Assembly (NCBI RefSeq): GCF_031880315.1 | Contig: NZ_CP134771.1 | Span: forward strand, 4,956,501 to 5,020,500 | Source: Pseudomonas baltica | GTDB lineage: Bacteria > Pseudomonadota > Gammaproteobacteria > Pseudomonadales > Pseudomonadaceae | DNA length: 64,000 nt | Direction: 5' to 3' | The notes under the pieces: model-generated | What the model saw: the letters and a program-made list of their open reading frames with translations, nothing else | Database searches by the model: none | Told to the model about the DNA's origin: nothing | Program-made: the position numbers and the translations under genes | Shown here: piece by piece, positions 45,156-54,742 of the stretch | Layout of the letters: each line of letters opens with the position of its first letter | Numbering within the stretch: position 1 is the first letter of the stretch

Positions 45156-45911
45156 ATGAATCCCGCTCCGCTTGGCCCCCCCTCCATTCTTGCCGTTGAA
45201 GACGATCCGGTCCTCGGTGCCTTCGTGCACGATCAGCTCGGCCGTTGCGGCTTCGAGGTGACCTGGTGCCGCGATGGCAGAATCGCCCTCGACATGGTGC
45301 GTAGCAACGCCTACGACGTGGTGCTCATGGACGTGCTGTTGCCTGGCATGAACGGCCTCGATGTACTCGGCCACCTGCGCGAGCACTCGGCCACGCCGGT
45401 GATCCTCATGTCGGCGCTGGGGGCCGAGGCCGATCGCATCAACGGTTTTCGCCGTGGGGCCGATGATTATCTGCCCAAGCCGTTCAGCGTCGATGAGTTG
45501 CATGTCCGGGTCGAGGCGATTCTGCGCCGCGTGGCCATGGAGCGCCGCCATCAACCACCGCTGCCCGCCGCCCCGGTCGATGCCTTGACCTTCGACGAGC
45601 AGCGCACGGATGTCTGTCACGAGGGCCGCTGGGCCGGGTTTACGCCCAGCGAGTATCGGCTGCTCGAAACCTTGCACCGCAGCGATGAAGAAGTCCTGAC
45701 CAAGGCCTTCCTCTATCAGCACGTGCTGCAGCGCGGCTATGCCCAGCATGATCGCAGCCTGGACATGCACGTCAGCCAGATCCGCCGCAAGCTCAAGGCC
45801 ATCGGCTACGAGGCGCGGGCGGTGCGTACCGTCTGGGGGCGCGGTTATACCTTGAGTGCTGCCTCCAGCACGACGAGCGCGATGCCGAACACCTACCATG
45901 CGCTCGGTTGA
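45156..45911 (+). CDS. OmpR-family response regulator next to gacS
   Basis: The 251-residue protein has a receiver domain with acidic EDD at the start (LAVEDDPVLG), phosphoacceptor Asp in YDVVLMDVLLPGMNG and Lys in LPKPFS, followed by a winged-helix DNA-binding domain with FTPSEYRLLETLHRSDEEVL and VSQIRRKLKAIGYEARAVRTVWGRGY. The gene beside gacS in P. aeruginosa (PirR, iron-siderophore regulation) is a candidate orthologue but this is only an inference from position. It overlaps the sensor kinase gene downstream. Confidence 0.9.
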   Translation: MNPAPLGPPSILAVEDDPVLGAFVHDQLGRCGFEVTWCRDGRIALDMVRSNAYDVVLMDVLLPGMNGLDVLGHLREHSATPVILMSALGAEADRINGFRRGADDYLPKPFSVDELHVRVEAILRRVAMERRHQPPLPAAPVDALTFDEQRTDVCHEGRWAGFTPSEYRLLETLHRSDEEVLTKAFLYQHVLQRGYAQHDRSLDMHVSQIRRKLKAIGYEARAVRTVWGRGYTLSAASSTTSAMPNTYHALG

Positions 45912-47268
45912 TCTGCCCTACCGCCACTCGCTGTTCTGGAAGCTGGCGGGGCTGCTGATCGCGTTTTGCTTGCTGATGATCTGGCTGAGCTGGTCATGGG
46001 GGCGCTATATCGAGACCCGGAACGCCTATCTGTCCAATGAGGCGCGCCAGACCCTGAGCGGCTATGCCGAGCAGGCCGAGCACGCCTGGCAGCAGGGGGG
46101 GCGTTATGCCCTCGATGCGTGGCTGCTGAAAGTGCGTGAGCGCGAACGTGGCTGGGTGGCCGTGGTCGGCCCGAACCTGCAATCGTTGAGCAGTCAGCCA
46201 TTGAGCGATGCCGACATGCAGCGCATGACCTTCTTGCGCGGGCTGGACTGGCCGACCAGCCGTCGGGCCAAAGCAGCGCCCTGGATGAAGGTGCCATTCC
46301 CCGATACACCCTCCGCCGGCATGCTGGTGATCGAGTTGCCCGAGCGCTTTGTGCCCGGCGGCTATTTGCTGTTGTGGCAATTACTGACCAACGGCCTGGC
46401 GCCTGCGCTGTTGACCTTGCTGCTGTGCGTGGGCCTGTATCGCATGCTGGTGGTGCCGCTCAATCAATTGCGCGAGCAGGCCAAGGCTTGGCGCGCCGAT
46501 CAACTCGGCACCCGCCTGCCGATCGAAGTGGCGCGCCGCCACGATGAATTGGGTGAGCTGGGGCGGGCCTTCGATCAGATGTCCGAGCGCCTGCAGACGA
46601 CGGTGCAATTCCAGCAACAAGTGCTGCGCGACCTGTCCCACGAGTTGCGCACGCCCCTGAGCCGACTGCGGGTGGCCTGCGAAACCGAAAACGAGCTCGA
46701 GGCCATGCGCCAGCGCCTGAGCCGTGAGGTCGACGGCATGCAGCGGCTGGTGGAAGACACCCTGCAACTGGCCTGGCTGGACACCGAGCGGGCGCCCATG
46801 GCGCGCGAGCCGATTCAGGTGCAGGCGTTGTGGGAGATGATCGCCGAAGATGCCTGCTTCGAGAGCGCCTGGCCCATGGCGCAACTGCAGTGCCAGGTGG
46901 GCGCCGACTGCTGGGTCGAGGGCAATCTCAACAGCCTGGCGCAGGCCCTGGAAAACATTCTGCGCAATGCCATCCGCCATTCACCGGCCGGCGGCATCGT
47001 GACCTTCGGCGGCCACCTGGAAAACGGTCGCTGGCACCTATGGCTGGAGGATCAGGGCGGCGGTGTCGCCGAAACCGACCTGCAACGTATTTTCGCGCCC
47101 TTCACCCGCCTTGATGGTTCGCGGCCCGGTGACGGCGGTTTCGGCCTGGGCTTGAGCATCGCGCGCAACGCCCTGTTGCGCCAGGGCGGCGCGCTCTGGG
47201 CGCACAATGGCACACGGGGGCTGCGCCTGAACCTGTGCCTGGCGGCTGCTTATAACGTACCGGCATAA
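45898..47268 (+). CDS. Two-component sensor histidine kinase partnering the 45.2-kb regulator
   Basis: The 456-residue kinase has TM1 (about 15-35), a periplasmic domain, TM2 (about 163-185, LTNGLAPALLTLLLCVGLY), HAMP, a HisKA domain with LRDLSHELRTPLSRLRV (phosphorylated His) and a HATPase domain with ENILRNAIRHSPAGG and GDGGFGLGLSIARNAL. Its ATG lies 14 bp inside the end of the response-regulator gene, so they are translationally coupled. Its neighbours suggest a PirS-like role but the signal is unknown. cysM follows 80 bp downstream. Confidence 0.9.
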   Translation: MRSVDLPYRHSLFWKLAGLLIAFCLLMIWLSWSWGRYIETRNAYLSNEARQTLSGYAEQAEHAWQQGGRYALDAWLLKVRERERGWVAVVGPNLQSLSSQPLSDADMQRMTFLRGLDWPTSRRAKAAPWMKVPFPDTPSAGMLVIELPERFVPGGYLLLWQLLTNGLAPALLTLLLCVGLYRMLVVPLNQLREQAKAWRADQLGTRLPIEVARRHDELGELGRAFDQMSERLQTTVQFQQQVLRDLSHELRTPLSRLRVACETENELEAMRQRLSREVDGMQRLVEDTLQLAWLDTERAPMAREPIQVQALWEMIAEDACFESAWPMAQLQCQVGADCWVEGNLNSLAQALENILRNAIRHSPAGGIVTFGGHLENGRWHLWLEDQGGGVAETDLQRIFAPFTRLDGSRPGDGGFGLGLSIARNALLRQGGALWAHNGTRGLRLNLCLAAAYNVPA

Positions 47269-47348
47269 CCCCCGCACTTTGCGTGATATGGGCTGCGCAC
47301 GTTTGCCGGTATGATAGGCGCCCCCGCAGTCTGGATTGCGAATTCGCC

Positions 47349-48251
47349 ATGACCCTGCAGTATCCCACTATCGCCGATTGCGTCGGCAACACGCCGCTGG
47401 TTCGTCTGCAACGACTGTCCGGCGTCACCAGCAACACCCTTCTGCTGAAGCTGGAAGGCAATAACCCGGCTGGTTCGGTCAAGGACCGCCCGGCGCTGTC
47501 GATGATCACCCGCGCCGAGGGCCGTGGCCAGATCCAGCCCGGCGATACCCTGATCGAGGCGACCTCCGGCAACACCGGTATCGCCCTGGCGATGGCGGCG
47601 GCCATCAAGGGTTACAAGATGATCCTGATCATGCCGGACAACTCCACGGCTGAGCGCAAAGCGGCCATGACCGCCTATGGCGCCGAGTTGATTCTGGTCA
47701 CCCGTGAGCAAGGCATGGAAGGCGCTCGCGACCTGGCTGAACGCATGCAGGCCGAAGGCCGCGGCAAGGTGCTGGATCAGTTCGCCAACGGCGACAACCC
47801 CGAGGCGCACTACCGCAGCACCGGCCCTGAAATCTGGCAGCAGACGGGTGGCAGCATTACTCACTTCGTCAGCTCCATGGGCACCACCGGTACCATCATG
47901 GGTACCTCGCGTTACCTCAAGGAACAAAATCCCCAGGTACAGATCGTCGGTCTGCAGCCAATGGAGGGCTCGGCCATCCCCGGTATCCGTCGCTGGCCGA
48001 CCGAATACCTGCCAAAGATCTATCACGCCGAGCGCGTCGATCGGATCGTCGACATGGCCCAGAACGAAGCCGAGGACATGACCCGTCGCCTCGCCCGCGA
48101 AGAGGGCATTTTCTGCGGCGTGTCTTCCGGTGGTGCGGTGGCGGCGATGTTGCGTCTGTCCCGTGAAGTTGAAAACGCGGTGATCGTCGCGATTATTTGC
48201 GACCGCGGCGACCGATACCTGTCGAGCGGCATTTTCGATGCGCCCAACTGA
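47349..48251 (+). CDS. cysM: CysM, cysteine synthase B
   Basis: CysM makes cysteine from O-acetylserine and sulfide or thiosulfate with PLP. The 300-residue protein has the PLP Lys45 in [15 protein letters not shown], the phosphate-binding [14 protein letters not shown] and [25 protein letters not shown]. The substrate Arg/Met loop features place it in the CysM (B) and not the CysK (A) group, and this chromosomal position next to rlmD and relA is typical of cysM in Pseudomonas. The stop overlaps rlmD by one base (TGATG). Confidence 0.94.
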   Translation: MTLQYPTIADCVGNTPLVRLQRLSGVTSNTLLLKLEGNNPAGSVKDRPALSMITRAEGRGQIQPGDTLIEATSGNTGIALAMAAAIKGYKMILIMPDNSTAERKAAMTAYGAELILVTREQGMEGARDLAERMQAEGRGKVLDQFANGDNPEAHYRSTGPEIWQQTGGSITHFVSSMGTTGTIMGTSRYLKEQNPQVQIVGLQPMEGSAIPGIRRWPTEYLPKIYHAERVDRIVDMAQNEAEDMTRRLAREEGIFCGVSSGGAVAAMLRLSREVENAVIVAIICDRGDRYLSSGIFDAPN

Positions 48252-49603
48252 TGGCTAAAAAAAGCACGGGCCTGCGATTTCAGCCGGCCGGCGGCAGTCG
48301 CGCCCCGCAAGTCCCCACAGGCAAGAAGCAGCGCCTGACGCTCGAGCGCCTGAGCAACGACGGCCGTGGCATTGCCTTTATCGACGGGCGCACGTGGTTC
48401 GTCTCCGGTGCGCTGGAAGGCGAAGAGGTGGAGGCGCGGGTGCTCAACACCCATGGCAAAGTGGTCGAGGCGCGCAGCGAAAAAGTCCTCAAGGCCAATC
48501 CGCAACGCCGCCTGGCGCCCTGCGCGCGGGCCGATATCTGCGGTGGCTGCAATGTCCAGCACATGCCCCACGCCGATCAGCTAGCCTTGAAGCAACGGAT
48601 GCTTGCCGAGCAACTTTCCCGTATTGCCGGCGTCGAACCCGACGCCTGGGCGGCGCCGCTCACGGGGCCGGAGTTCGGCTATCGGCGGCGTGCGCGGGTG
48701 GCTGTGCGCTGGGAGCCAAAAACCCGTCAGCTGCAAGTAGGGTTTCGTGCCACAGCCAGCCAGGACATCGTCGCCATTGACGATTGCAGCGTGCTGGTAC
48801 AGCCCTTGCAGCGTATTTTCAATGAGTTACCGGCGTTACTGCGTTCGTTCGCCAAGCCGCAAGTACTGGGTCATGTCGAACTGTTCAGCGGGATGGCCTT
48901 GGCGGTGATGGTCCGCCATGTGGCGCCGTTGGCCGAGGCCGATCAGCAGCTGTTGCAGGAGTTTTGCCAGCGTCATGACGCGCAGCTGTGGCTGCAGGGC
49001 GAAGATCGCCCCCAGCCCGTCGACCCGCAGGCGCGTCTGGGCTTCACGTTGCAGCCCTGGCAGCTGGAACTGGCTTATCGGCCGGGGGATTTCGTTCAGG
49101 TCAACGAGGCGGTCAACACCGCCATGATCCAGCAGGCGCTGGAGTGGTTGGCCCCAGGCAATCAGGAGCGGGTGCTGGATCTGTTTTGCGGGCTGGGCAA
49201 CTTTGCCTTGCCATTGGCCACCCTGGCGCGCGAAGTGATCGCGGTCGAGGGTGTCGACGCCATGGTGGAAAGGGCGGCGCAGAATGCCGTCAGTAACAAT
49301 TTGCAAAATGTTGGCTTCTATCAGGCCGACCTGTCCCAACCGCTGGCAACGGCGGCCTGGGCGACCCAGGGCTTCGAGGCGATCCTGCTCGATCCACCCC
49401 GTGATGGCGCATTCGAAATTGTGCGTAATATCAAGGCCTTGGGGGCAAAGCGGGTGGTGTATGTGTCCTGCAATCCGGCGACTCTGGCCCGCGATACGGT
49501 CGAGTTGCTCAAGCAGGGGTACAAGTTAAAACGTGCCGGGATTCTCGATATGTTTCCGCAGACCGCACATGTCGAGGCCATGGCGTTATTTGAAGCGAGC
49601 TAG
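48251..49603 (+). CDS. rlmD: RlmD, 23S rRNA (uracil-1939-C5) methyltransferase
   Basis: This 450-residue RumA-type enzyme has an N-terminal TRAM domain ([20 protein letters not shown], in part), an iron-sulfur Cys motif ([17 protein letters not shown]) and a C-terminal SAM methyltransferase domain with [28 protein letters not shown] and the catalytic Cys in [14 protein letters not shown]. It methylates U1939 of 23S rRNA. It starts one base inside the cysM stop, so the two are translationally coupled. Confidence 0.96.
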   Translation: MAKKSTGLRFQPAGGSRAPQVPTGKKQRLTLERLSNDGRGIAFIDGRTWFVSGALEGEEVEARVLNTHGKVVEARSEKVLKANPQRRLAPCARADICGGCNVQHMPHADQLALKQRMLAEQLSRIAGVEPDAWAAPLTGPEFGYRRRARVAVRWEPKTRQLQVGFRATASQDIVAIDDCSVLVQPLQRIFNELPALLRSFAKPQVLGHVELFSGMALAVMVRHVAPLAEADQQLLQEFCQRHDAQLWLQGEDRPQPVDPQARLGFTLQPWQLELAYRPGDFVQVNEAVNTAMIQQALEWLAPGNQERVLDLFCGLGNFALPLATLAREVIAVEGVDAMVERAAQNAVSNNLQNVGFYQADLSQPLATAAWATQGFEAILLDPPRDGAFEIVRNIKALGAKRVVYVSCNPATLARDTVELLKQGYKLKRAGILDMFPQTAHVEAMALFEAS

Positions 49604-49717
49604 GATGCTCGTCTAATCCGTTTGGCGTGCGAATGCCTGGTCCCTGCCTGAGCCTGGCAGGGGCCAAAGCCAGCGACAGTTGATGCCCCCCGAGGGCGTC
49701 GTAGGGAAGGTAACAAG

Positions 49718-51961
49718 ATGGTACAGGTGAGAGCGAACCAGCCGATCAACACCGACGGCAGTATCAATCTCGACGCGTGGCTCGATCATATCGTCACCGT
49801 TGATCTGGCGCTCGACCGCGAAGCCTTGAAGAAGGCCTGCGAGTTCGCCCAGCAGGCGGAATTGAACGGTAATGCGGCCAAGCATTCTTGGGCCGATGGC
49901 ACTGCGTGTTTCCAGGCTGGGCTCGAGATCGCGGAAATTCTCGCCGATCTCAAGCTCGATCAGGACTCCTTGGTGGCGGCGGTGGTTTATCGCGCTGTGC
50001 GCGAAGGCAAGGCGACCCTTGAAGAGGTCACCGAGCTGTTCGGCGCCACGGTCGGCAAACTGGTCGACGGCGTGCTGCGCATGGCTGCCATCAGCGCCAG
50101 CCTCAGCCCGCGCCAGTCGTTGGTGCTGGGCTCGCAGGTGCAGGTCGAAAACCTGCGCAAGATGCTCGTGGCCATGGTCGACGATGTGCGCGTGGCCTTG
50201 ATCAAACTGGCCGAGCGTACGTGCGCGATTCGTGCGGTCAAAAGCGCCGACGATGAAAAACGCAACCGCGTGGCGCGCGAGGTATTCGATATTTATGCGC
50301 CGCTGGCCCATCGCCTGGGCATCGGCCATATCAAGTGGGAGCTGGAGGACCTGTCCTTCCGCTACCTGGAGCCTGAGCAGTACAAGCAGATCGCCAAGTT
50401 GCTGCACGAGCGCCGGCTCGACCGTGAGCGCTTCATCAGCGACGTCATGGGCCAGTTGCACAACGAGTTGCTCGACACCGGGGTCAAGGCCGACATCAGC
50501 GGCCGCGCCAAGCATATCTATTCCATCTGGCGCAAAATGCAGCGCAAGGGCCTGGAATTCAGCCAGATCTACGACGTGCGCGCGGTGCGCGTGCTGGTCC
50601 CGGAAATGCGCGACTGCTACACCGCGCTGGGTATCGTGCACACCTTGTGGCGGCATATTCCCAAGGAGTTCGACGATTACATCGCCAACCCCAAGGAAAA
50701 CGGCTACCGCTCGCTGCACACAGCGGTGATCGGCCCGGAAGGCAAGGTCCTCGAGGTACAGATCCGCACCCATGCCATGCACGAAGAGGCCGAGCTTGGC
50801 GTCTGTGCGCACTGGCGCTACAAGGGCACCGACGTCAAGTCCGGCTCCAATCATTACGAAGAAAAGATCTCCTGGCTGCGTCAGGTGCTCGAATGGCACG
50901 AAGAGCTGGGCGATATCGGCGGCCTGGCCGAACAGCTGCGGGTCGATATCGAGCCGGATCGGGTCTACGTGTTCACCCCCGACGGCCACGCCATCGACTT
51001 GCCTAAAGGCGCTACGCCGCTGGACTTCGCCTACCGGGTGCACACCGAAATCGGTCACAACTGCCGGGGCGCGAAGATCAACGGCCGCATCGTGCCGCTC
51101 AACTACAGCCTCAATACCGGCGAGCAGGTCGAGATCATCACCAGCAAGCACGGTACGCCGAGCCGCGACTGGCTGAACTCCAACCTGGGCTACGTCACCA
51201 CCTCGCGGGCGCGGGCCAAGATCGTCCATTGGTTCAAGTTGCAGGCTCGCGATCAGAACGTGGCGGCCGGCAAGAACCTGCTCGAGCGCGAACTGAGTCG
51301 CCTCGATCTGCCGCAAGTGGACTACGAGCGCCTGGCTGAAAAAGCCAACATGCGCACCGCCGAGGACATGTACGCCGCATTGGGCGCCGGCGATCTGCGC
51401 CTGACCCAGCTCGTCAACCTGGCCCAGCAACTGGTGGAGCCGGAGCGCGGTACCGAGCAGCTGGAGCTGATCCCGCGCAAGGCCACTGGCTACAAGCCGG
51501 GCAAGCGCGGCGATATCCAGATTCAGGGCGTGGGCAATCTGTTGACGCAAATGGCCGGCTGCTGCCAGCCGTTGCCAGGCGACGCGATCGTGGGCTATAT
51601 CACCCAGGGCCGCGGCGTGAGCATTCACCGTCAGGACTGTGCCTCGGTGCTACAGCTGGGCGGCCGCGAGCCGGAGCGCATCATCCAGGTCAGTTGGGGG
51701 CCGATCCCGGTCCTCACCTACCCGGTGGATATCATCATCCGCGCCTACGACCGCTCCGGACTGCTGCGCGACGTCTCTCAGGTATTGCTCAACGAGCGCA
51801 TCAACGTGCTGGCGGTCAATACCCGCTCGAACAAGGAAGACAACACCGCGCTCATGTCGCTGACCATCGAGATCCCTGGCCTGGAGGCCCTCGGGCGCTT
51901 GCTGGGGCGCATATCGCAGTTGCCGAATATCATCGAGACGCGGCGTAATCGTACGCCTTGA
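49718..51961 (+). CDS. relA: RelA, (p)ppGpp synthetase I
   Basis: RelA makes pppGpp on ribosomes carrying uncharged tRNA. The 747-residue protein has an inactive hydrolase region at the N-terminus (the HD metal motif is absent, with AKHSWADGTACFQAGLEIAE and VAAVVYRAVREGKATLEEV), a synthetase domain with YDVRAVRVLVPEM, EFDDYIANPKENGYRSLHTAV and QIRTHAMHEEAELG, then a TGS domain (YVFTPDGHAIDLPKGATPLDFAYRVHTEIG, in part), a conserved Cys region and a C-terminal ACT domain. The acidic EFDD loop is characteristic of RelA. A 115-bp leader precedes it. Confidence 0.97.
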   Translation: MVQVRANQPINTDGSINLDAWLDHIVTVDLALDREALKKACEFAQQAELNGNAAKHSWADGTACFQAGLEIAEILADLKLDQDSLVAAVVYRAVREGKATLEEVTELFGATVGKLVDGVLRMAAISASLSPRQSLVLGSQVQVENLRKMLVAMVDDVRVALIKLAERTCAIRAVKSADDEKRNRVAREVFDIYAPLAHRLGIGHIKWELEDLSFRYLEPEQYKQIAKLLHERRLDRERFISDVMGQLHNELLDTGVKADISGRAKHIYSIWRKMQRKGLEFSQIYDVRAVRVLVPEMRDCYTALGIVHTLWRHIPKEFDDYIANPKENGYRSLHTAVIGPEGKVLEVQIRTHAMHEEAELGVCAHWRYKGTDVKSGSNHYEEKISWLRQVLEWHEELGDIGGLAEQLRVDIEPDRVYVFTPDGHAIDLPKGATPLDFAYRVHTEIGHNCRGAKINGRIVPLNYSLNTGEQVEIITSKHGTPSRDWLNSNLGYVTTSRARAKIVHWFKLQARDQNVAAGKNLLERELSRLDLPQVDYERLAEKANMRTAEDMYAALGAGDLRLTQLVNLAQQLVEPERGTEQLELIPRKATGYKPGKRGDIQIQGVGNLLTQMAGCCQPLPGDAIVGYITQGRGVSIHRQDCASVLQLGGREPERIIQVSWGPIPVLTYPVDIIIRAYDRSGLLRDVSQVLLNERINVLAVNTRSNKEDNTALMSLTIEIPGLEALGRLLGRISQLPNIIETRRNRTP

Positions 51962-51977
51962 ACATTCAGCCAGGCTT

Positions 51978-52063
51978 GCGGGCCTCTTCGCGAGCAAGCT
52001 TTGCTGCCACAGGCGTACGTCCTGCAGGCGCAAAGGTTTGCCAGCGAAGCGGCCGGGCCTGCC
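51978..52063. repeat. REP pair (REPIN), GCGAGCAAGC family
   Basis: CTCTTCGCGAGCAAGCTTTGCTG and the facing AAAGGTTTGCCAGCGAAGCGG form an inverted pair in the gap between relA and mazG; the right arm is more degenerate. Confidence 0.7.
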
Positions 52064-52079
52064 AGCCCCGAGACAGTTG

Positions 52080-52913
52080 ATGTACACACTCCAAGACTTG
52101 CTCACTCTCATGGCCCGCCTGCGTGATCCGCAGCATGGCTGCCCGTGGGATATCAAGCAGACCTACGCCAGCATCGTGCCCCACACCCTTGAAGAGGCCT
52201 ACGAGGTCGCTGATGCCATCGAGCGCGGCGATCTCGACCACTTGCAGGGTGAGCTCGGTGACCTGCTGTTCCAGGTGGTCTACTACAGCCAGCTGGCGCG
52301 CGAAGAAGGGCGCTTTGAGTTCGCCGGCGTGGTCGATGGCATTACCCGCAAGTTGATCCGCCGCCATCCCCATGTATTTCCCACGGGCGATCTCTACGCG
52401 CCGCCAGACATGCCGCGCCTGAGCGAAGAGCAGGTCAAGCAGCGCTGGGAAGAGATCAAGGCCGAGGAGCGCGCCGAGGCTGCCAAGGCCCCGGAGCAGC
52501 TGTCATTGCTCGACGACGTGCCCGCCACCTTGCCGGCGCTGTCCCGCGCCGCCAAACTGCAGAAGCGCGCGGCGGGCGTCGGTTTCGACTGGCCTGCGGC
52601 GTTGCCGGTGGTGGACAAGGTCCGCGAAGAACTCGATGAAGTCCTCGAAGCCATGGCCAGCGGCGATCAAGCGGCCATCAGCGACGAGCTTGGCGACTTG
52701 CTGTTCAGCGTGGTCAATCTGGCGCGGCACCTCAAGGTCGACCCCGAAAACGCCCTGCGCAGCGCCAACCGCAAATTCGAGCGACGCTTTCGTTTTATCG
52801 AACAGGCATTGCGCGACACCCACCGTCCCATTGAAGATTGCACCCTTGAGGATTTGGACGCTCTGTGGGGCGAAGCCAAACGTCAGGAACACAACCTGCC
52901 CAGCTGTGGCTGA
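52080..52913 (+). CDS. mazG: MazG, nucleoside triphosphate pyrophosphohydrolase
   Basis: MazG hydrolyses NTPs and has been linked to control of the (p)ppGpp pool, fitting its place after relA. The 277-residue protein has tandem MazG domains, each with the EExxE...ELGD metal motif: LEEAYEVADAIERGDLDHLQGELGDLLFQV and REELDEVLEAMASGDQAAISDELGDLLFSV (in parts). A linker between them contains QLSLLDDV. A REPIN lies just upstream, so mazG may be transcribed separately from relA. The stop is followed closely by the DUF2058 gene. Confidence 0.95.
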   Translation: MYTLQDLLTLMARLRDPQHGCPWDIKQTYASIVPHTLEEAYEVADAIERGDLDHLQGELGDLLFQVVYYSQLAREEGRFEFAGVVDGITRKLIRRHPHVFPTGDLYAPPDMPRLSEEQVKQRWEEIKAEERAEAAKAPEQLSLLDDVPATLPALSRAAKLQKRAAGVGFDWPAALPVVDKVREELDEVLEAMASGDQAAISDELGDLLFSVVNLARHLKVDPENALRSANRKFERRFRFIEQALRDTHRPIEDCTLEDLDALWGEAKRQEHNLPSCG

Positions 52914-52939
52914 GCCGTTGCATAAGTGAGCGAGCACCC

Positions 52940-53479
52940 ATGAGCCTTTCCCTGCGCGACCAATTGTTGAAAGCCGGTCTGGTCAACCAGAAGCAAGTCA
53001 AGCAAGTCACCAAAGAGAAGCAAAAGCAGAAACGTCTGGAGAACAAAGGCCAGGTCGAGGTCGATGACAGCCAGCAACGTGCGGCCCAGGAGGCCATGGC
53101 CGAGAAGGTCAAGCGCGATCAGGAGCTCAACCGTCAGCAACAGGAAAAGGCCGAGCAAAAGGCCCGTGCGGCGCAGGTCAAGCAGTTGATCGAAGCTTCA
53201 CGCTTGCCCAAGCTGACCACCGAGGACTATTTCAACTTCGTCGACGACAAGAAGGTCAAGCGCCTGTCGGTCAACACGTTGATGCGCAGCAAGCTGAGCA
53301 GTGGTTCGCTGGCGATCGTCAGCCATGGTGGTGGCTATGAGGTGATTCCGCGCGAGGCCGCGCTGAAGATCCAGGAGCGCGATCCGCATCGGATTCTGCT
53401 GCTCAACACCCAGGTCGAAGAGCCGGCTGAAGATGATCCGTACGCGGCTTACAAGATTCCGGACGATCTGATGTGGTGA
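52940..53479 (+). CDS. DUF2058-family protein (YaiL-like)
   Basis: The 179-residue protein has a long charged coiled-coil N-terminal half (KQVTKEKQKQKRLENKGQVE, EQKARAAQVKQLIEASR) and a C-terminal domain with YFNFVDDKKVKRLSVNTLMR and LAIVSHGGGYEVIPREAALK that identifies the DUF2058/YaiL family. Family members are nucleoid- or ribosome-associated in some reports, but the role is not settled. It lies 26 bp after mazG and is followed by a strong terminator, so mazG and this gene probably form the end of one transcript. Confidence 0.9.
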   Translation: MSLSLRDQLLKAGLVNQKQVKQVTKEKQKQKRLENKGQVEVDDSQQRAAQEAMAEKVKRDQELNRQQQEKAEQKARAAQVKQLIEASRLPKLTTEDYFNFVDDKKVKRLSVNTLMRSKLSSGSLAIVSHGGGYEVIPREAALKIQERDPHRILLLNTQVEEPAEDDPYAAYKIPDDLMW

Positions 53480-53506
53480 GTCGATAATCCAAAGCCCGTT
53501 AACAGA

Positions 53507-53531
53507 CAAAACCCCGCATTGCGGGGTTTTG
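53507..53531. terminator. Bidirectional Rho-independent terminator
   Basis: CAAAACCCCGC and GCGGGGTTTTG form a perfect 11-bp stem with a CATT loop region and T/A runs on both sides. It serves the DUF2058 gene and the minus-strand gene that ends at 53557. Confidence 0.93.
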
Positions 53532-53556
53532 TCTGGCTGGGGCCGCTTTTGCAAGC

Positions 53557-53742
53557 TTATGACAGCTGACTACGTTGCGCCTCGAGTTTCTCGAGTTCTT
53601 GCTTGTAGCTCAGCGCGTCACGTTCATCATGGAACATGCCGACCAGCAAATCCTGTTGGTGTACGTCCCAGATGCGCACGCCATGGGCAATGGCTTCGTG
53701 GGACATGTGGGAATCATCGCGTTCACTTACTTTTACTGTCAT
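53557..53742 (-). CDS. Small hypothetical protein, 61 residues
   Basis: The protein begins MTVKVSERDDSHMSHEAIAHG and contains a conserved-looking RIWDVHQQDLLVGMFHDERDALSYKQELEKLEAQ (quoted as a description of its mixed strand and amphipathic helix). It has no signal peptide. It is convergent with the DUF2058 gene and separated by the bidirectional terminator. I do not recognise a family, but the composition and position support a real gene. Confidence 0.65.
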   Translation of the reverse strand: MTVKVSERDDSHMSHEAIAHGVRIWDVHQQDLLVGMFHDERDALSYKQELEKLEAQRSQLS

Positions 53743-53975
53743 TCTGCAAACTCCATTTTTGAGATCTGCATCGGAGAAGTGGTGCAGTGGCTCTGTTATA
53801 GAATTGGTTAGGATCCTAAGTAAACTGATTTTTTCGGTTCACTTTCATGGCAGAAAATTCACGATCGCTGTAGCCCGCATGATTCAAGGTCTGTGGCGTT
53901 TTGTCGCAGGTAAAAATCGAACATGAAAGAAAATTCATAGTTCGCAAGTGAACGCGATGGCCCGTCTTCCGGCAA

Positions 53976-54004
53976 TAAAAAACCCCGCAGCTGGCGGGGT
54001 TTAG
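53976..54004 (-). terminator. Rho-independent terminator after the DUF3108 gene
   Basis: AACCCCGC and GCGGGGTT form a perfect 8-bp stem; on the minus strand it ends in a run of six T residues. It lies 17 bp after the stop of the DUF3108 gene. Confidence 0.92.
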
Positions 54005-54020
54005 TCAGGCGGGGGCAGGC

Positions 54021-54734
54021 TTAGCTGCCTTTGACAGTCTTGCCGTCCACCGTGCCTTCCTTGAGCATGATGTTGTATTCCTTGCCGTCCTTTTCAACCT
54101 GTTGCAGGCGCACCAGCAGGTAGTTCCAATCCTTGGCGAACCACAACACGGTAGTGCGCTGATTCTGTGTCGGATCGCGCACGCGCTCGACCTTCACGGC
54201 GTCAACCTGACCGGCTTCAGTCGCGACCTTCTCGGTGCCTAGCACGCGGAAATCATAGGTGTCGACGTCGCCGCCATCGACCACTTGGTAATTCATGGCC
54301 TTTTTGCCCGCAGCAACGTCACGCTGCAGCGCCAGCTGGTAGGTCGACTTGTCGAGCATGCCGGCATTGAGCGTAACCTTCACGGCGTCGCCGCGGTCGG
54401 TGCCGGTGACCGTCTTGGTGCTCCAGTCGAAGTCCAGATCGGTCTTCTTGGCCTTGCCCAGGCCACCGCGTTCGAAGTGATAGCTTTGCGGCAGCAGGGC
54501 GTCCTTGTCCAACTTGATGACGCTGCTTTCGTTGAGATTGGCGATCATCATCGACGCCTGGAAGTTGAGGGTCCAGGTGCCGTCACCGTTGGACTTGAGC
54601 TCGCGAGACGCCGTGCCGCTCATGGGCAGTTGCTTCCAGTCGGCGGTGTAGCTGGCGGAGAAGGGCTTGAGGTCTGCGGCCTGAACAGCCGGCAGCGTGA
54701 ACAATGCAAGAGCGAGGAGCAGAGCGCGACGCAT
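54021..54734 (-). CDS. DUF3108-domain periplasmic protein
   Basis: The 237-residue protein has a Sec signal peptide (MRRALLLALALFTLPAVQA) and a predicted all-beta domain: FSASYTADWKQLPMSGTASR, SYHFERGGLGKAKKTDLDFD, and a C-terminal TVLWFAKDWNYLLVRLQQVEKDG. This is the DUF3108 family, usually periplasmic and of unknown role. It is the last gene of a purM-purN-DUF3108 run, with only 8 bp between it and purN, followed by a terminator. The conserved link to purN in Pseudomonas may be incidental. Confidence 0.9.
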   Translation of the reverse strand: MRRALLLALALFTLPAVQAADLKPFSASYTADWKQLPMSGTASRELKSNGDGTWTLNFQASMMIANLNESSVIKLDKDALLPQSYHFERGGLGKAKKTDLDFDWSTKTVTGTDRGDAVKVTLNAGMLDKSTYQLALQRDVAAGKKAMNYQVVDGGDVDTYDFRVLGTEKVATEAGQVDAVKVERVRDPTQNQRTTVLWFAKDWNYLLVRLQQVEKDGKEYNIMLKEGTVDGKTVKGS

Positions 54735-54742
54735 AGAATCTC

